From the NCBI GenBank assembly GCA_026874595.1, contig CM049309.1:52428079-52492078 (forward strand): a stretch of DNA of 64,000 bases. The letters run 5' to 3'. Numbering within the stretch: position 1 is the stretch's first letter; every line of letters starts with the position of its first letter. Source of the stretch: Sipunculus nudus (taxonomy: Eukaryota > Annelida > Sipuncula > Golfingiida > Sipunculidae). Under the pieces are notes generated by a model. That model was not told the DNA's origin. It saw only the letters and a program-made list of their open reading frames with translations, and ran no database searches. The translations under genes were made by a program, and so were the position numbers. This document shows, in pieces, positions 38,367-52,200 of this stretch.

Positions 38367-40500
38367 GCAAGGCCTACAGGCCTAATGCGAACCTGTGCAA
38401 TGGGATATAAACACGGTATAATGCTTCAATGCTGGACCATCACTTTTCAAGTACATGTGTAACATGTATATGAACAATGTAAGTACTAAACATTTTGAAC
38501 AAGATACAGTTACATCACTGCTGAAATGCTGGCATGTGTGCACACAACACAAAATTGTAGCTGGCACCACCAGTCATGTATACAACGAAGCTATCAGAGA
38601 TTTATACATATGCCAAATTCCAGACTGATATATCGAACCCCTTCTGAGAAATTAGCATGCACTTACACTTTGCAAAAGTCATTGAAGGTGTTGACATCTG
38701 TCTTGTGAACGAGAAAGCCATCAAAAACCCATAGACAGGTCAAAATATCAGGCCAATACATCAAACTTTCACTAGAGTCTGATGCACCAGGCTGACCAGG
38801 CTTAGGTGAAAAAGGCAGTTGCCTCGAGTGAACTATGACAAATTGCTGGCTCAAGCTACTGCACTAAGTGAATTCTTGACCTGCACCTGGCTAGACTAAG
38901 GGGAACTTTTGACCTGTACCTGATTGAACTGAGTGAACACTTGACCTGTTGCATAATCTGTCACAGTGGGCCGTCTGCCAAAGCTATAAATAGATCAAGG
39001 CTGAATTTAGGTGCCAAATCTCATGCATTGGACAGTCTGCCAAAGCTTTAAATTGAATGCAGCTACTGCACTGAGTGAACTCTTGACCTGTTGCCTTATC
39101 TTATACAGTTGGCAGTCTGTCAAAGCTTTAAACAGATCTAGGCCGACCTTTGGCCTGTTGTCAAATCTGAAATAGTTGGCAGTCTGCCAGGCTATTTATA
39201 GATACAGACAGATTCTTGACCTGTTGGTAAATCTGTTAACATATACTGAAAGACTTTGGCTAAAATGCATATTTTAAGCTGATGCAGTCATAAGATTTTT
39301 TTATAAAAGTGTTTAGAAAAAAAATGCAGTCCTTTCATTTAAAAGGTCTTATAATTGTGCAAAAAATCATTTAAGTAAACTTTAACGAAGACCACCTATG
39401 AATCATTTTTGTGCCATGTAACATAAATTGAAACAACAGAAGGAGACTATCGAGATATTTTGCAGAAGGAGACTTATTGAGGGTCCTCAATTTAAAATAG
39501 GCTTACTAGTAGCCTCAAAACCACCTTAAGCTTTCTATAACTCTAAATCAATGAACCAAATCTATTCTTATGCAATTAAAGAATCCCTATCCTAGAATAT
39601 TCTTGTGAAAAAAATAAACCATCCAGCTTGAGAGTTTCATCATAAAACATTTTTTAGCTGAAAGTGGCTAAAATTACACGGTTTCTGACCTTAAAAAACA
39701 GGTCGATGTAGGTGGCGCCACCAAAACTTCAGTTTAAAATATGAGTCACGTGAACAATATTTGCACAAAACTCCTAGCTCCTATTGTTTCTGAGATTCGC
39801 TAACTTGCCAAATGACTAAATTGAAGTTCCTGTAACTTGGCTAAAATTCATCAAACCAAAACCATTCGAACCAACCCTTAGAGAGCTGGTTTATGGAATC
39901 ATTTCTGTGAATTATTAACCATTTGGCTTAATGATTTCAGAGAAGAAGATTTTTTCAAAGTTTTTTAGCTTTTCCCCCATAAAATATAAGTTAACGCAGG
40001 TGGCGCCACAAAAATCTCAATCCCACATTATCTGATATGTGACAGATTCCTGAGAAATTATGGATTAATGACTGATGAATGATGACCCTTGTACAGAAAA
40101 GGTCGATGCAGGTGGCGCCATCAATACCTCAATTTCAAATATGACTCATGTGACCAACATTTGCATGAAATTTGGTGATGACAGCTCCAGCCGTTTCTGA
40201 GATGTAATTTTAGTATGCTTTTTTGGACAGATGACTTAGGTCCTGTCAACTTTCTGTAAAATGACTAAAATTCACCACACTTAAACCATTCAACAAACTT
40301 GAGAGAGATTGTTCAAGGAATCATTTCTGTGAAATATTGGACAATTTGGCTGGACAGTTTCGTCGGAGATTTTTTCAGATGACTAATTTTTGGCATAAAA
40401 TTTGGTGATGCCATCTCCTGCCGTTTTCGAGATAGTGTGGGTTAACGTACAAACGATGGACGACGCCACACCTTTGCATAAGCTGACAGGTTCGCTTAAT
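38367..40500 (+). repeat. X-family repeat, copy 3
   Basis: It starts caaggcctacaggccta with TGCGAACCTGTGC, and ends TTGCATAAGCTGACAGG and TTCGCTTAA. It is the most continuous copy and lacks the two insertions of copy 1. Palindrome sites are at 38561 (variant), 39711, 40000 and 40110. Confidence 0.75.
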
Positions 40501-40949
40501 CTTCATGATGAAAATAATCCCATTGTCAAAGATAAGCCAAAAGGCAAAACAGGGATAAGGAAAGGACCTTGTATTTTCCAATTCTTCACAAAATATATCA
40601 CGTTTTTAAATGATCAACCACAAATGAATTAAATTTCTATTATTTTACAAATTTCAAGCTGTTATCATGTTCTTTGGGTCAACGATGAGAGACTAATCAA
40701 TTACCGCTTGGGTGATCTTCAAACTGACTTTGAGCAACTTTCAATGAGTAACACTTAGGAAAATATGAGCTTCTGTTCATCAATTCAGATCAATTTAATG
40801 GAGCCTGTAAACTTCAATTCCAATTCAATTCTAATTCATTTCATTTTTTCAATTTAATTCAATTTCAAATAATGTAATTTTCCCTTTAATTTCAACTCAA
40901 TTTAATTAAGAAATGACCCCGGGTCTGCTTAATGTACTGTTGACCAATT

Positions 40950-41434
40950 ACCCCTGCAAATAAGTTGATGCAAGTGGCACCCCCAATAACTCAGTTTCAA
41001 ATATGACACCTGTGACCAACATTTGCATAAAATTTGGTGATAATAGCTCCTGCCGTTTTTGAGTTTGTAATTTTATTATGGTTATTTGGCCAAATGAGTA
41101 AGTTTAGCTTCAGATAAATCAGCCAAAAAAATAACCAAACTGGAACCATTCGAACGAACTTCTAGATAGTTTCTGGAATTACTTCTGGAAATGTGAATAA
41201 TTTGGCTAAAGATTTTTAAGAAGATTTTGAAAGGTTTTAGATTTTTTCCTTGTACAATCTAATTCAATGCTGATAGCAAATAAATAAGCACAATCAGGTA
41301 GTTTTTAAGACAACTGATTTTTTTCATTAAATTTAGTGCTGCTGGTCCCTGCCATTTTTGAGACATTATGGGTTAACTCACAGACGATGGCCACCACCAC
41401 ACCATCGCATAAGCTCACAGGTTTGCTAAAAAGA
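40950..41434 (+). repeat. X-family 3' end fragment
   Basis: Repeats the end of the family: caagtggcacccccaataac, atttggtgataatagctcctg, and the terminal CATAAGCTCACAGG followed by tttgctaaaaag. Confidence 0.65.
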
Positions 41435-43190
41435 ACTGTTATTCCTACAGCATATTTGTATTAACAGCATAAATGTTTGAACCACATGGCTATTATCTTC
41501 ATTATGCCAATTTACTATGAAACAATAACATCGTCATTGGTTAGAAACAATATAAGCATTCTGAAAATTTTAGACTCTCTGAAATTTCATGATTTTTTTT
41601 TTAATATTTAATACAATCATTACCTTTTAATCACTGAGATTTTAATTTTCAGTATTAATGATTTTTTTAAGGGCACAGGAACCCTGTCTCCCATTATGCA
41701 AGGCCAATCCCTCTACAAAATATAACTGACTAACACATGCATATCCAGTTATATAAGAACACACTCATGTAGATATTTCCATCATGTTCTTCTCATTTAT
41801 TCCTCCACTTTCCAATCTGAAGTACAAAACCACTACTGACATGTGCCCATATTAGTTGGAACAGATAGAAATGATTCTACATGAAACGAACAAACAAATA
41901 CTGGTTTTGTAACAGCCTCCCAATCCTAGCCCTATCTGAACACTGATCCTGAAGATGAGGCAAAGATGTCATTCAAATATCAGGACAAGTAGTCATGGGG
42001 GATTTAGGAGGGGCACAAAACAGTAAACAGAAGAAAAGGGCATGTAAGATCACACTGATAATCAACATGAGGTTATGTTTCCTCAACATTATTACAATCT
42101 TTGTTATTATACCTTTGTGAAGTGGGGAAATTATTATTTTGTCACTTTTTGTTTGCCCTGTTAGCATTTTTACTTAAAAGGATATAAGTTGACACTGATG
42201 AAATTTTATGAAGGGTTTGGTAAAAACCAAAGAGCAATCCATTAACTCTGGAGGTAATTTAGATCACCAAACCATGTTTATGTTCAAATGATTCTTTGCC
42301 AATGTGAGAAAGGGCAATTCAGACTTTTGTATTTCAGTCATATCAGGAGAAAACTTAACATGTAAATTTCATGGTGAACTGTACACATGTATCATCTGAT
42401 ACTTGCTGCCTTTGTTGGGCAAAGCTGACCTGTGATGCAACCATCAAATTATCAACTGTGACACATATTTTTATTGACTTGGATTCATGTATTTCCTTCA
42501 CCTAAATGTCATACACCAAACTTTGATCTGGGTCCTGGTAATATGCTCTGTCTGGTCACCCAGAAAATTGGCTGAGGTATTTATACTCTAGCTTTAATGT
42601 CTAAAATATAAATTTGTTAAATCAATGGTATGTGATTATACACATTTCGATTTCTCAAAGTATTGAGTGTCATGACCACATGGTAAGGCTAATACATAGT
42701 GATGACCCTTTTCCCTTAGTAATACTGGTTTTTTATTATTCCACATTTAACATTTCAGATAAACAGATCAGCAATTGAGAGCAAATTCATTTAAATGGTT
42801 TAGTATTCAAGGCATCTTTTATCATTTATATATTACATAAGGTTTCAGATCATAAATATGTTTTCCACCCAATTTAATCTCATTTACACCTTGCATACAA
42901 AAGCAAAATACTGAAATTCTAAAGATATGCATCTCATTTGATATACTTGGAATGGCTATCTGAATATAAAATTCCTAAATATTACAAATTTATGCATTTA
43001 TATTCATTTCACAATTCATGTATGGTCTCTGGCACCATTGGCAGAGCTGGATATCCTGCTGTCTTCAATCCCTCTGCATCAGCTTGAGTGGGAGGTGCAC
43101 GAAACATGTTTTCAGGATGACCTGATGTATGAACATGAACTGGTTATATATTCCCTAAGTTACTGATGAGTTTCTGTCCATTTGTTGTTA
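41435..43190. other. Intergenic sequence downstream of cyclin H
   Basis: AT-rich with no recognised gene. It should contain the cyclin H 3' UTR and polyadenylation site; I could not single one out. Confidence 0.3.
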
Positions 43191-43229
43191 CTAGAGTCCT
43201 ATGAGCTCCTTGGTTGCTCTCTTTTCTTC
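43191..43229 (-). CDS. CCNH: CCNH terminal coding exon 10
   Basis: Twelve codons (EEKRATKELIGL) and a TAG stop. The acceptor is a T-rich tract ending in ttttag. It is short but in phase, and its hydrophobic end resembles the human terminus LVESL. Confidence 0.75.
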   Translation of the reverse strand, partial: EEKRATKELIGL

Positions 43230-46200
43230 CTAAAAACAGAAACAAGAAACACAAATGAAATAAATAGTGATATAAAACTGATATAAAATGAACTATACTT
43301 GTTATATGTCATATATAACCCCTGTAAATCATATTACCCAAATAAGCCTCACCTGGTAGCATTCACTTCGATATCAATATTTGGTCCCATACTTTTAGAG
43401 GGTTAGGGTTGTAGGGCTTTCTTAGTTCCATAGATTACAAAACCAATGAAGACAATTTTCAAAATAAAAAATTTCAAGGTTACAATGAGTAGTTGGCTTC
43501 TTGTGATCATCATGCAATAGAGACCACTAGTATGAATTGTTATTTCCTACAGAAGAAGATATTTTAACTTTAACCTAAAACAGTGCGCCAATAACTAGCC
43601 CTGACAACCTGATTCAGAATGCAATTGGATAATTGGGCTGGTAAGCCTACTCAAGTCGTGATACAAGTAATATAGAGGAATGTATCCCAGTGGTCCTGCA
43701 CCAGGTTGCATTCATATTGTGGTAAATGGCCCATAATCTCAATATTATGCTAAAAATGATGAATTTACATAATAGTATACATGTGAGCTCACAACCCAAA
43801 CTGAAACACTGTCTCCATGGACACGGGTCATTTCCTGTGTCGCCTGCAAGCTGCCTGCGTCCTGTAACCCACGCGACCCATGCTTGTGTTCATGCGGTCA
43901 TAAATTCAACACACATACCAAGGGGTTTACCAATGTGCTGGGTTAAAATGGAACTTTTCTCGCTCATGTTTGGTGTTGTAAGAAGGTACACAAAAAATGC
44001 TAACGATTGGTTTGGTTTATGTTGATTGACAGTGGACCTGTAAGCCATGAAGCATTGTCAGAAATGACAAAAATAATTGCATCTTTATAAGGCCTTATAA
44101 TGCGTTCTTCAGACTTAGATGTAAAGACACTCTGGCGCCAGTAATCTGTTCTTAATGCCAGAGGGTCGATATGACACTAGCCCACAACATGCTATTTTAC
44201 ATACATTTCTTCCAAACATAAATGAATGAATGAATGAACGAGTCTTATTTGGAAAAATACAGGCCTCAGGCTGATAGCTTCACAATAATGATTTATATAA
44301 TACATTAATACATAGTCATGTGACACCATATTCAAAACATTATAATACAAAGTCAAAGAACAAAGAAAAATAGTCATAAAAATAACAACAACAATGATAA
44401 CAGTATAAACAAAAATAAATAATAATAATAATAACAATAATAATAATAACAGTACATATATAATAAATAGAAGAACAAACATACCACTTATCTGGTGACA
44501 CCTTTTTAGTGGAGACCCTGATGCAGAGCCCATTTCCATTGCCTCGTGCACTTTTCATGATATAAACATTACTGGTTGATATGTTATCAATGTACATTTA
44601 TGACGAGGATGAGTCTGTTTTATTTAGGTAATTTTCATTTCACCTGTGCCTTTCTCCTCCTTTTCTTCTCTCTTCTATCATCCTCTTCATCCAGACTTTC
44701 TTCTAGCTTTCGTTTGTATCTGTAAATGAACACAATATGTTCCTGCACCATTGAGAAGTCACATAAATGTATATTTATAACTTAAGGATGTACACTCAAT
44801 TTGTTATGTATTCATTAGTATACGAATTAAACCTGTATTTGAAATTCCACTGTCATGATTTTCTACTCTACATGCAAAATTAGATCTCTAGGACACCAAG
44901 AGTTGTTTTAAAACTTTATTTTACATGGATTGTACAAATACCATATTTCCTTGATCAGATGCAGGGCCTTGTACAGTTGCATGCCTTATTTAGTCGCTGG
45001 TTCAAAACAATGTCTTAGAAAAATACATGCCGGCCTAAAATTGATGCCAGGCCTTGTTCAGAGACTGGACACCAGAATAGTTTCCACATTTACCGACAGA
45101 TGAATTTTTCCCTTACTATAATGTGTGCATGTACAGGTCAAATTGACCAGATGAGATTCGGGTATGAATTTCTATTTTTTTGTGTGAGTGTTAAAAAAAT
45201 TTTAAGTTCCTCTATTAATCCCTCCTTTCTTCCATCCTTACCTCTCATGCATATTTTGTCTAAACCAGGCAAAAAATATTCTGGATTCATCCATTATGAT
45301 TAAAGGCTATCACCGTTCTTAGCAATCATAATACAAATACAATGTCAAAAGTGAAATGCTACCACTCAGAAAGTGCTTGTATACGCTATATCAAACCGAA
45401 TCAGTTAAAAGTCTGAAGGAAAATGTCAGGAAAAAGAACTGCGCAGTGCCGTTATATGTAACAACCCCCCATATTATGGCAGAACTAATGTTACCAGTTT
45501 TATGTGGGGCACTGTTATTAGAAGAGCCACTCCATGTCTGATGGAGACAATGTTACCAAATGCATGTTGTGCAGAATAAACATCACAGCCTCATGAAACA
45601 CTGCGGTACCTGGACTTGAGAGCCCGCAACCCAGTTTCTTGTGGACAACTGCAAAATCCCTCACTGTGATACAATCACACAATCATGCTTTGCCATCATT
45701 TTTACTCAAAACAATCCTCTCCTTGTTAGGCATTGTGGGATGGATTGGACTACTTGTCTTAACTATAAAACTTTAAAATTAAAATTTCAAGGATTGCATT
45801 TCAAGGAGACACCTGTTTAGATTTTACATTTGCATGATTTTAAAATATTACTTATTCCTTCAAGTACTCACCACAAAACACCCTTGCTTATGTAATGGTT
45901 GTCTTGAAAAAATTATTTCCCAATGTATTTGAACGGACTCCATTATTCTCTTCACTACATTTATATCTACACCACTGGTGTGTGTAGAAGCCCCGGTGCA
46001 TTGTGGGATTTGACTTTCAATGGCCATAAACCAAAAACAGTAGTTTTGTACTCTTTGTGATTCTGATTCTGTGCTGTGTGTCATGACAAAGTGTAACAAA
46101 CACATTTTATTTACTCACATTTCACTGTCAGGGTTGTTTTCCTGGTTTCTACATTTTTCCAGCTTTTGGAGTATCCTCCTGATCTCATCTCTGTTTAGAG

Positions 46201-49200
46201 ATTCTATGTTTTTCACATAATACCTGATTCCTACAAAGACATAAAGACCTGTGGATTAACTTGTTGACATAATGCAAATAGTAAGTACTTATCAGATTAA
46301 GCATATTACATTTTCAGTCTGATACATTTCTTTGGCTAGTGGTTGAATATAAGATAAAATTATATAAAATAATACATTTTTTTTAAAGCAATCCTCTTTA
46401 GAATTAGGGTGCAGGCACAGCCTTAGGAACGACACTGGTTTAACTTTCAGATGTTAGAAAGTGAATGGATAATGAATAGTTGTGTGCTAATAATTGTGAA
46501 TTAAATACAAGAGACAAATAAATAAAAAACAAACATCTATTACAAGCACCATAATTATCAATGATTATCTGAGTAGCACTTAGTTTCAAAAATATCTCTG
46601 ATTATTTGAAAGTCCACTATTTCAATAGTAATAGCCAACAGTGACAAAATGACATTTGGGCTCTTGGACTCAAACCCTCACATAAGTAGAGCCCCCAACT
46701 TTAGATTTTTTTTTCAGGGGATAAATTACATGACTTATATGCAAGTTTTTATGGTACGTGTCATATGCTTAATTATCAGCTTCCATGTTCCCATAAAATG
46801 AATCCTCCATAAATAGTTGGGGTTACTATTGTGTTTGTACTAGACCAACAGTGCAAAAACAGTGTGGCCATTTAAATTCTTTTTCTGAGAAAGAAGTTAA
46901 TCAAAGCAAATCACACATACAAATGAATACACTATAAAAACTGAATTTCTGCTTGTGATCAGAATAGAGACTGAGTCCATCTTGCTTGGAGATTGAGACC
47001 AAGACTAATATTAGGATCTCTGGGACAAAGACGCACATAAAATGGTCTCAGTCTGGTTTCAAGACCTATACCAGGGGTATATGTGCTTAGTTTAAAATAT
47101 TCTGCCCAGAAATATATTACACGACATGTCTGAAGAATAGGCAATTGAAGGGTTTTGTGGCAAAGTATGAACAGATATTAACAAGTATGACTAGGGAAAA
47201 GTTGATCTGTGGAAGGATCTAGTTTGTGCCCTGCCTTATGTGGGAATAGCTAGAAAAAATGTTGTGATTACATGTATGAAATTTAAGATGGGTCAATGTC
47301 ACACACCAAGATTATCTCTGTGACCTTGAAAACTGCATGAAAGTCATCCATATTCGGAGCTGACCTTGGCCTTGATAAGGTGCATCAAAGCTGCAAGTTT
47401 GGTGACTGTATCTCAAATTCTTTTTGAATTATTGCATTAACATCATTTAAGCAATATAGCCACTGTGACCTTGAAAAATGTGTCAAGGTCATCCATGTTC
47501 AAACCTGACCTAGCCCTTGATAAGATGCATTAATGCTGCAAGTTTTGTGACTATACCTCAAATTCTTTTTTAGTGATTGTGTTAACAAATGTGTGACGGA
47601 CGGACAGATGGGCTGATGGATGGACAAACAGATGGATGCTCACCATTTCTATTTCCCCCGCTGATGGTGCCTTTGGAGATGGCGGTTGACAAAAAGGTAA
47701 TAATATCTTACAGGGACCTATTCACATACCAGGTATGTTATACATATATGCAATAAGTTGTGTTCTCCTTAAAATATCATGGTATCTGTCAGGCTTGGGT
47801 CAAGTACATGTACTTGTACTTGGTACTTGTACTCAAGTACAAAATTTTCAGTACTTGGCCTGTACTTGTACTTGGTACTTTTTACCAAGTACAGTACTTA
47901 CTTGTACTTGCTAAAAATGTACTTGAAAAATCAAGTACATTTCAAGTACTAGTCAAGTACATGTATTTTTTTAAATTATTTTGAATACAGAGCATATGGA
48001 TTGATGGATGTGAGACAAGACATGTCAAAATAATAATAGCCTACACTATTTAACATCAAACATGCCTCTGTTTATCCATGGTTTACTAAACAAAGGTCAG
48101 ATTGTGCCAGGTAACTTATTTGGCTGTGACCTACTCTGTCCTGTACTCTTATGTAATTAGCACTGGTGGTCACCAGCAGTGTGGCAGCTGGCCCATACTT
48201 GCCTCCACAATAGGCACATCCTGGGCAATTACTGGACAGGAACTGAGTCTGTTCAGCATTATTTGCTGATATGCTTCATGATCAAGGGGCTCACAGGAAG
48301 TGATGGAAAGTAATATGTATTACTCTATTACTTTGCCTTCTGTTTCTATTACTATTACTATTACAGCTCAAATTTTTTATTCTATTACTATAACTATTAC
48401 TATTACATGGAAAAATCTGTAATAGTCTATCCTCAGACCTGATTATATGAACAGCTTGTGAAAACACTACCAACTTAATAGTTCTGTCCCAGGTTACATC
48501 TGCTCATGCACCAGGCTAATTAGCCGTGGTAACTTAGAAGGTCAGGTTGGTATTAGTGGTGGGAGTCGGTTCCTTTTTCATAATCGATCATCGGTTTAAG
48601 CAAACCGATTGATGATCGATAAGTAATCGGTTCAGGCAAATATAAAGAAATATGCAATTATCTGTGAAACTGTACTTTCTTAACCCAGCCCGCATGTCTC
48701 AGTAATTCTACCTAAAGAAAAGAAGTTTTGCCTTATTTATATTTTCCTATTATCAGTAAGATATGCTTTTCAAAGTTTCATTTTAATTATTTATAATAAA
48801 CAAGAATTAAACCACTATCCAGGACATCTACTTGGTGCACAGACCTAGAGAATTTATGGAGCATTTTAACGCTATACCGCCCATACTGTGCAATGTTCAT
48901 TTGTTACAAAACTCCACACTAATTTTGCAGCTCCCTGCCAGTTCACAGAGGTTTATTAAGTCCTCTGTTCTTGCATCTACCGTGTTATACTCAGTTACAT
49001 ATGGAAGTTATTGTGGGAACAAAGACTAATTATATGAAGCGTGGGATGTTGTAAAAAATGGAAGAATAATTTTAGCCTATAAGATAAAAGGCATTATGGG
49101 AAAAAAAGTCATGATTATGATGTAATTGATAGTTGCCTTTGTTAATCGAGCGCTTGAAAGTGGCAGGAAACTGACTGACTTTCAATAAAACTCGATCTGC

Positions 49201-52200
49201 CCACCACTAGTTGGTAATGAGGAAATCTGGAATTGAGGTGTCACAGCTGAACTATACACAGCCCTCAGGTGGACTGTTTAGCTGATCAGCTGTGAGTTTT
49301 ACACACCTGACAGACTAGTACAGAGACTCTAAAGCCACTATATAATAAGTGACAGAATTGCCAGATTCAGATTAGTTATTCAGAATAGGCATCAAAGCAC
49401 CATTTCTTGTGTACTGATATACAACTGTGTAATAGTGTATATAAATAGTGAAAGGCCATCAAGACTGTCACCCTGGATTACCTAGAATCACAAAAAAAAA
49501 ACTTAAAGCAATTGGAGTATCAACCCACTTTTTCGTGTACCAGTACTGATATCAGACTGTGTAACAGTGTGTATAACATAGGTAATTGTTTTATCAATAA
49601 ATATTCAGAAAAAATTGCTTTTTTAATTAAAAGTACTTGTACTTGTACTCAAGTACAGACCCCTGTACTTGTACTTGTACTCAAGTACATTGAAAAATTC
49701 AGTACTTGTACTTGTACTTGACAAATTCTGCAGTACTTGTACTTGTACTCAAGTACTGATCCCCTGTACTTGACCCAAGCCTGGTATCTGTCAATATTTT
49801 GTTCTAAAACCATTTACTTACTCCTTTACACGATCATAAATAAGATTGCATTGGGTCTGATCAATGGCGCAAACATTGACAGTGTGCACATCATTTGGTG
49901 GTTATCCAATGCAACTTCAGAAATCAACATTTACAAACTTTTTAATAGTGTTTCTTCTGCGTTTCATCTTTCTTCTCCTTGTCTTGCATCACAAAATTGG
50001 ACCTCTGGTGATGCAAATCTTGTTATGGTAAACAAACTTGCATGGATTCTGTTTACTCACACACTGAACAATGACTTCATATAAAACAGTTTACAGATAA
50101 CTGGCCTGATTCACAAACAATTAACTCCAGTGTTATAAATGCTACATATTACATAATAAAACTTCATCTAATTCTTTGGGGGGAGTCATCTTCACAAAAA
50201 TTAAGAGTTTACATAAAATTTTTTAATTCACCACCTCGGCTGAGATTCAAACTCACAGTCTCCCTGCTTTGAGCCCTGTGCTCTACCCCTGGAGGCCTAG
50301 ACCACACACGCTGGTATATAATCTTTGCTGTGTACTTCTTTAATGAAAGTTAGAATATGTGAGATTGTTGTACACTAGCATGAGTGTGAGAGACAATGGA
50401 TAACTGTGCGACAAAATGATGAAAACCATCCAAAATACACAGAAAGCTCAAGATGGTGACAACTACCCTGACTGCACATTGAGCAGTATAGCATGACTAT
50501 GTTTATCTGGTCCAAAATAAGCCTCAGATGTCAATTTGATAAAAAAAATATATTGATACTAGCATTATACCCTTAATTCTGACATGCTACTTGCAACATC
50601 TGGATTTTTGTCTGTATACAAAATTGCAGCTGCCCTTAGCCATTTAAAATTTTTTTGCAAAGTCAGGGTTTGATAAGGGTATGGAAACACAAGAGGAAAA
50701 TATTCCAGGGACAGTCTCAAGATGGGAATCTATCTGTGGAGAGAAAGTGTTTGCGATTAGACCCATATCTTTGTAAGAGAAGCTGGAGGAACACTCTGGG
50801 GATTACCATATCCTCATCTGCAAATTTTGTAGCAGTGACACAAATGTATTACCAGGTCAAATCATGTTAAATGGAAGCCTAATAGAATAATCAGATATGG
50901 TCAGGGAAAAGTAGAAGAAAGTATAAAATTTGATAATGATGTGTTTATTGAAGTTATGAATGTGTTGTTCAATAGATTTGTTTGCTTATGTATCATGTGA
51001 GAGAACTTACTAGACCATGGTTTGTTGTGATCAGCTGACTGAACATTCTGGAGGTCTACAAGCTTCTAGGAGGCTTAGCAGGTAATTTCCATGTAGATTG
51101 TTAAGTGTTTTTTTATAATATTTTTGTGTACAGTGTTAGTTAAACTGTATAAACAGAAGCATAAAAGACTCTGTGCATGACCACTCACTTTTGACATGCT
51201 CCACAGTTTTAGCTAAATGACTGCTGTCCTCTCCGCCAAGTAATTTCTCAGCAACATAACTGTGAAGTAAAACACTTCCTGATGACAATAAATCAGCTAA
51301 AAAAACTGGCTTGACATACTTGGCAAATTATCTCTTAAACCATTTCCATCTTCCATTACCATACGTTATCTAAAAATTAAGGTGCTATATTGTGAATTAC
51401 CGTAAAGAATAAATGGTAAACAGCTGTCCTGGACCAAGAGTTAATGTAACACTTCAACTTGCTGCAAAGTTAACAAGAATGTTACAACATTTGTCAAACT
51501 AGACCTCACTAATTGATAATAATGAATACCATTGTCTGTTTCCAATTAAGCTATTAAGTCACAAGTTTTAAACTAATGTGTGAAACTAAAAACAATAGGC
51601 ATGTGAGCTGAAAAATTTGTTATAAATTATATCCATGCAGTAGCGTGAAGTACTTTTTTAAGTGCAGTGAATTTTAATTTTTGTTTAATTTAGAAAACTC
51701 CTACCTGTCAAGACTGATGCCCTGTTTTGATGCACTTGCGAGCAGAGCTGCTAAGGCTATCTGAAACAGCAACATGGTACAGTAAATGTACATGTATTAC
51801 AACTTGATTAAGAGAACAATTATCTCAGTAAAGGTACACAAGTAGGAAACCTAAAACATTTTCAAAGAGCTTCCAAGTTTACTGCTTGATCAGGTGGAAC
51901 CAGTCTTTTTTTTCAGTTGCAGAAAAACACTTTCAAAAAGTCAAAAGAGTACCAATATGATGATAATTGTTAACATCACAGCCTGTGACTGGAATAGTAA
52001 TGGTATGGATGCCTTTGACACGATAAATCCAAAGTACTGGTAGGTCAACAATGACACTCCTAACACAGCAGTTATATACACTGCAGTCGTTCAAGATCTT
52101 CTTTTTTACTGCTGCTTTGTACGGCAAGATTCTCTGCAGGGTTTCACCACCAGGGCTGGCACAGAAAATCTTCCAATACAAATGATGAGTACAAAGTATC

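Noticed and set aside
43726-44025. 99-codon plus-strand frame near the end of cyclin H
   Set aside because: Lies in cyclin H intron 9 antisense, no homology recognised, composition not coding-like.
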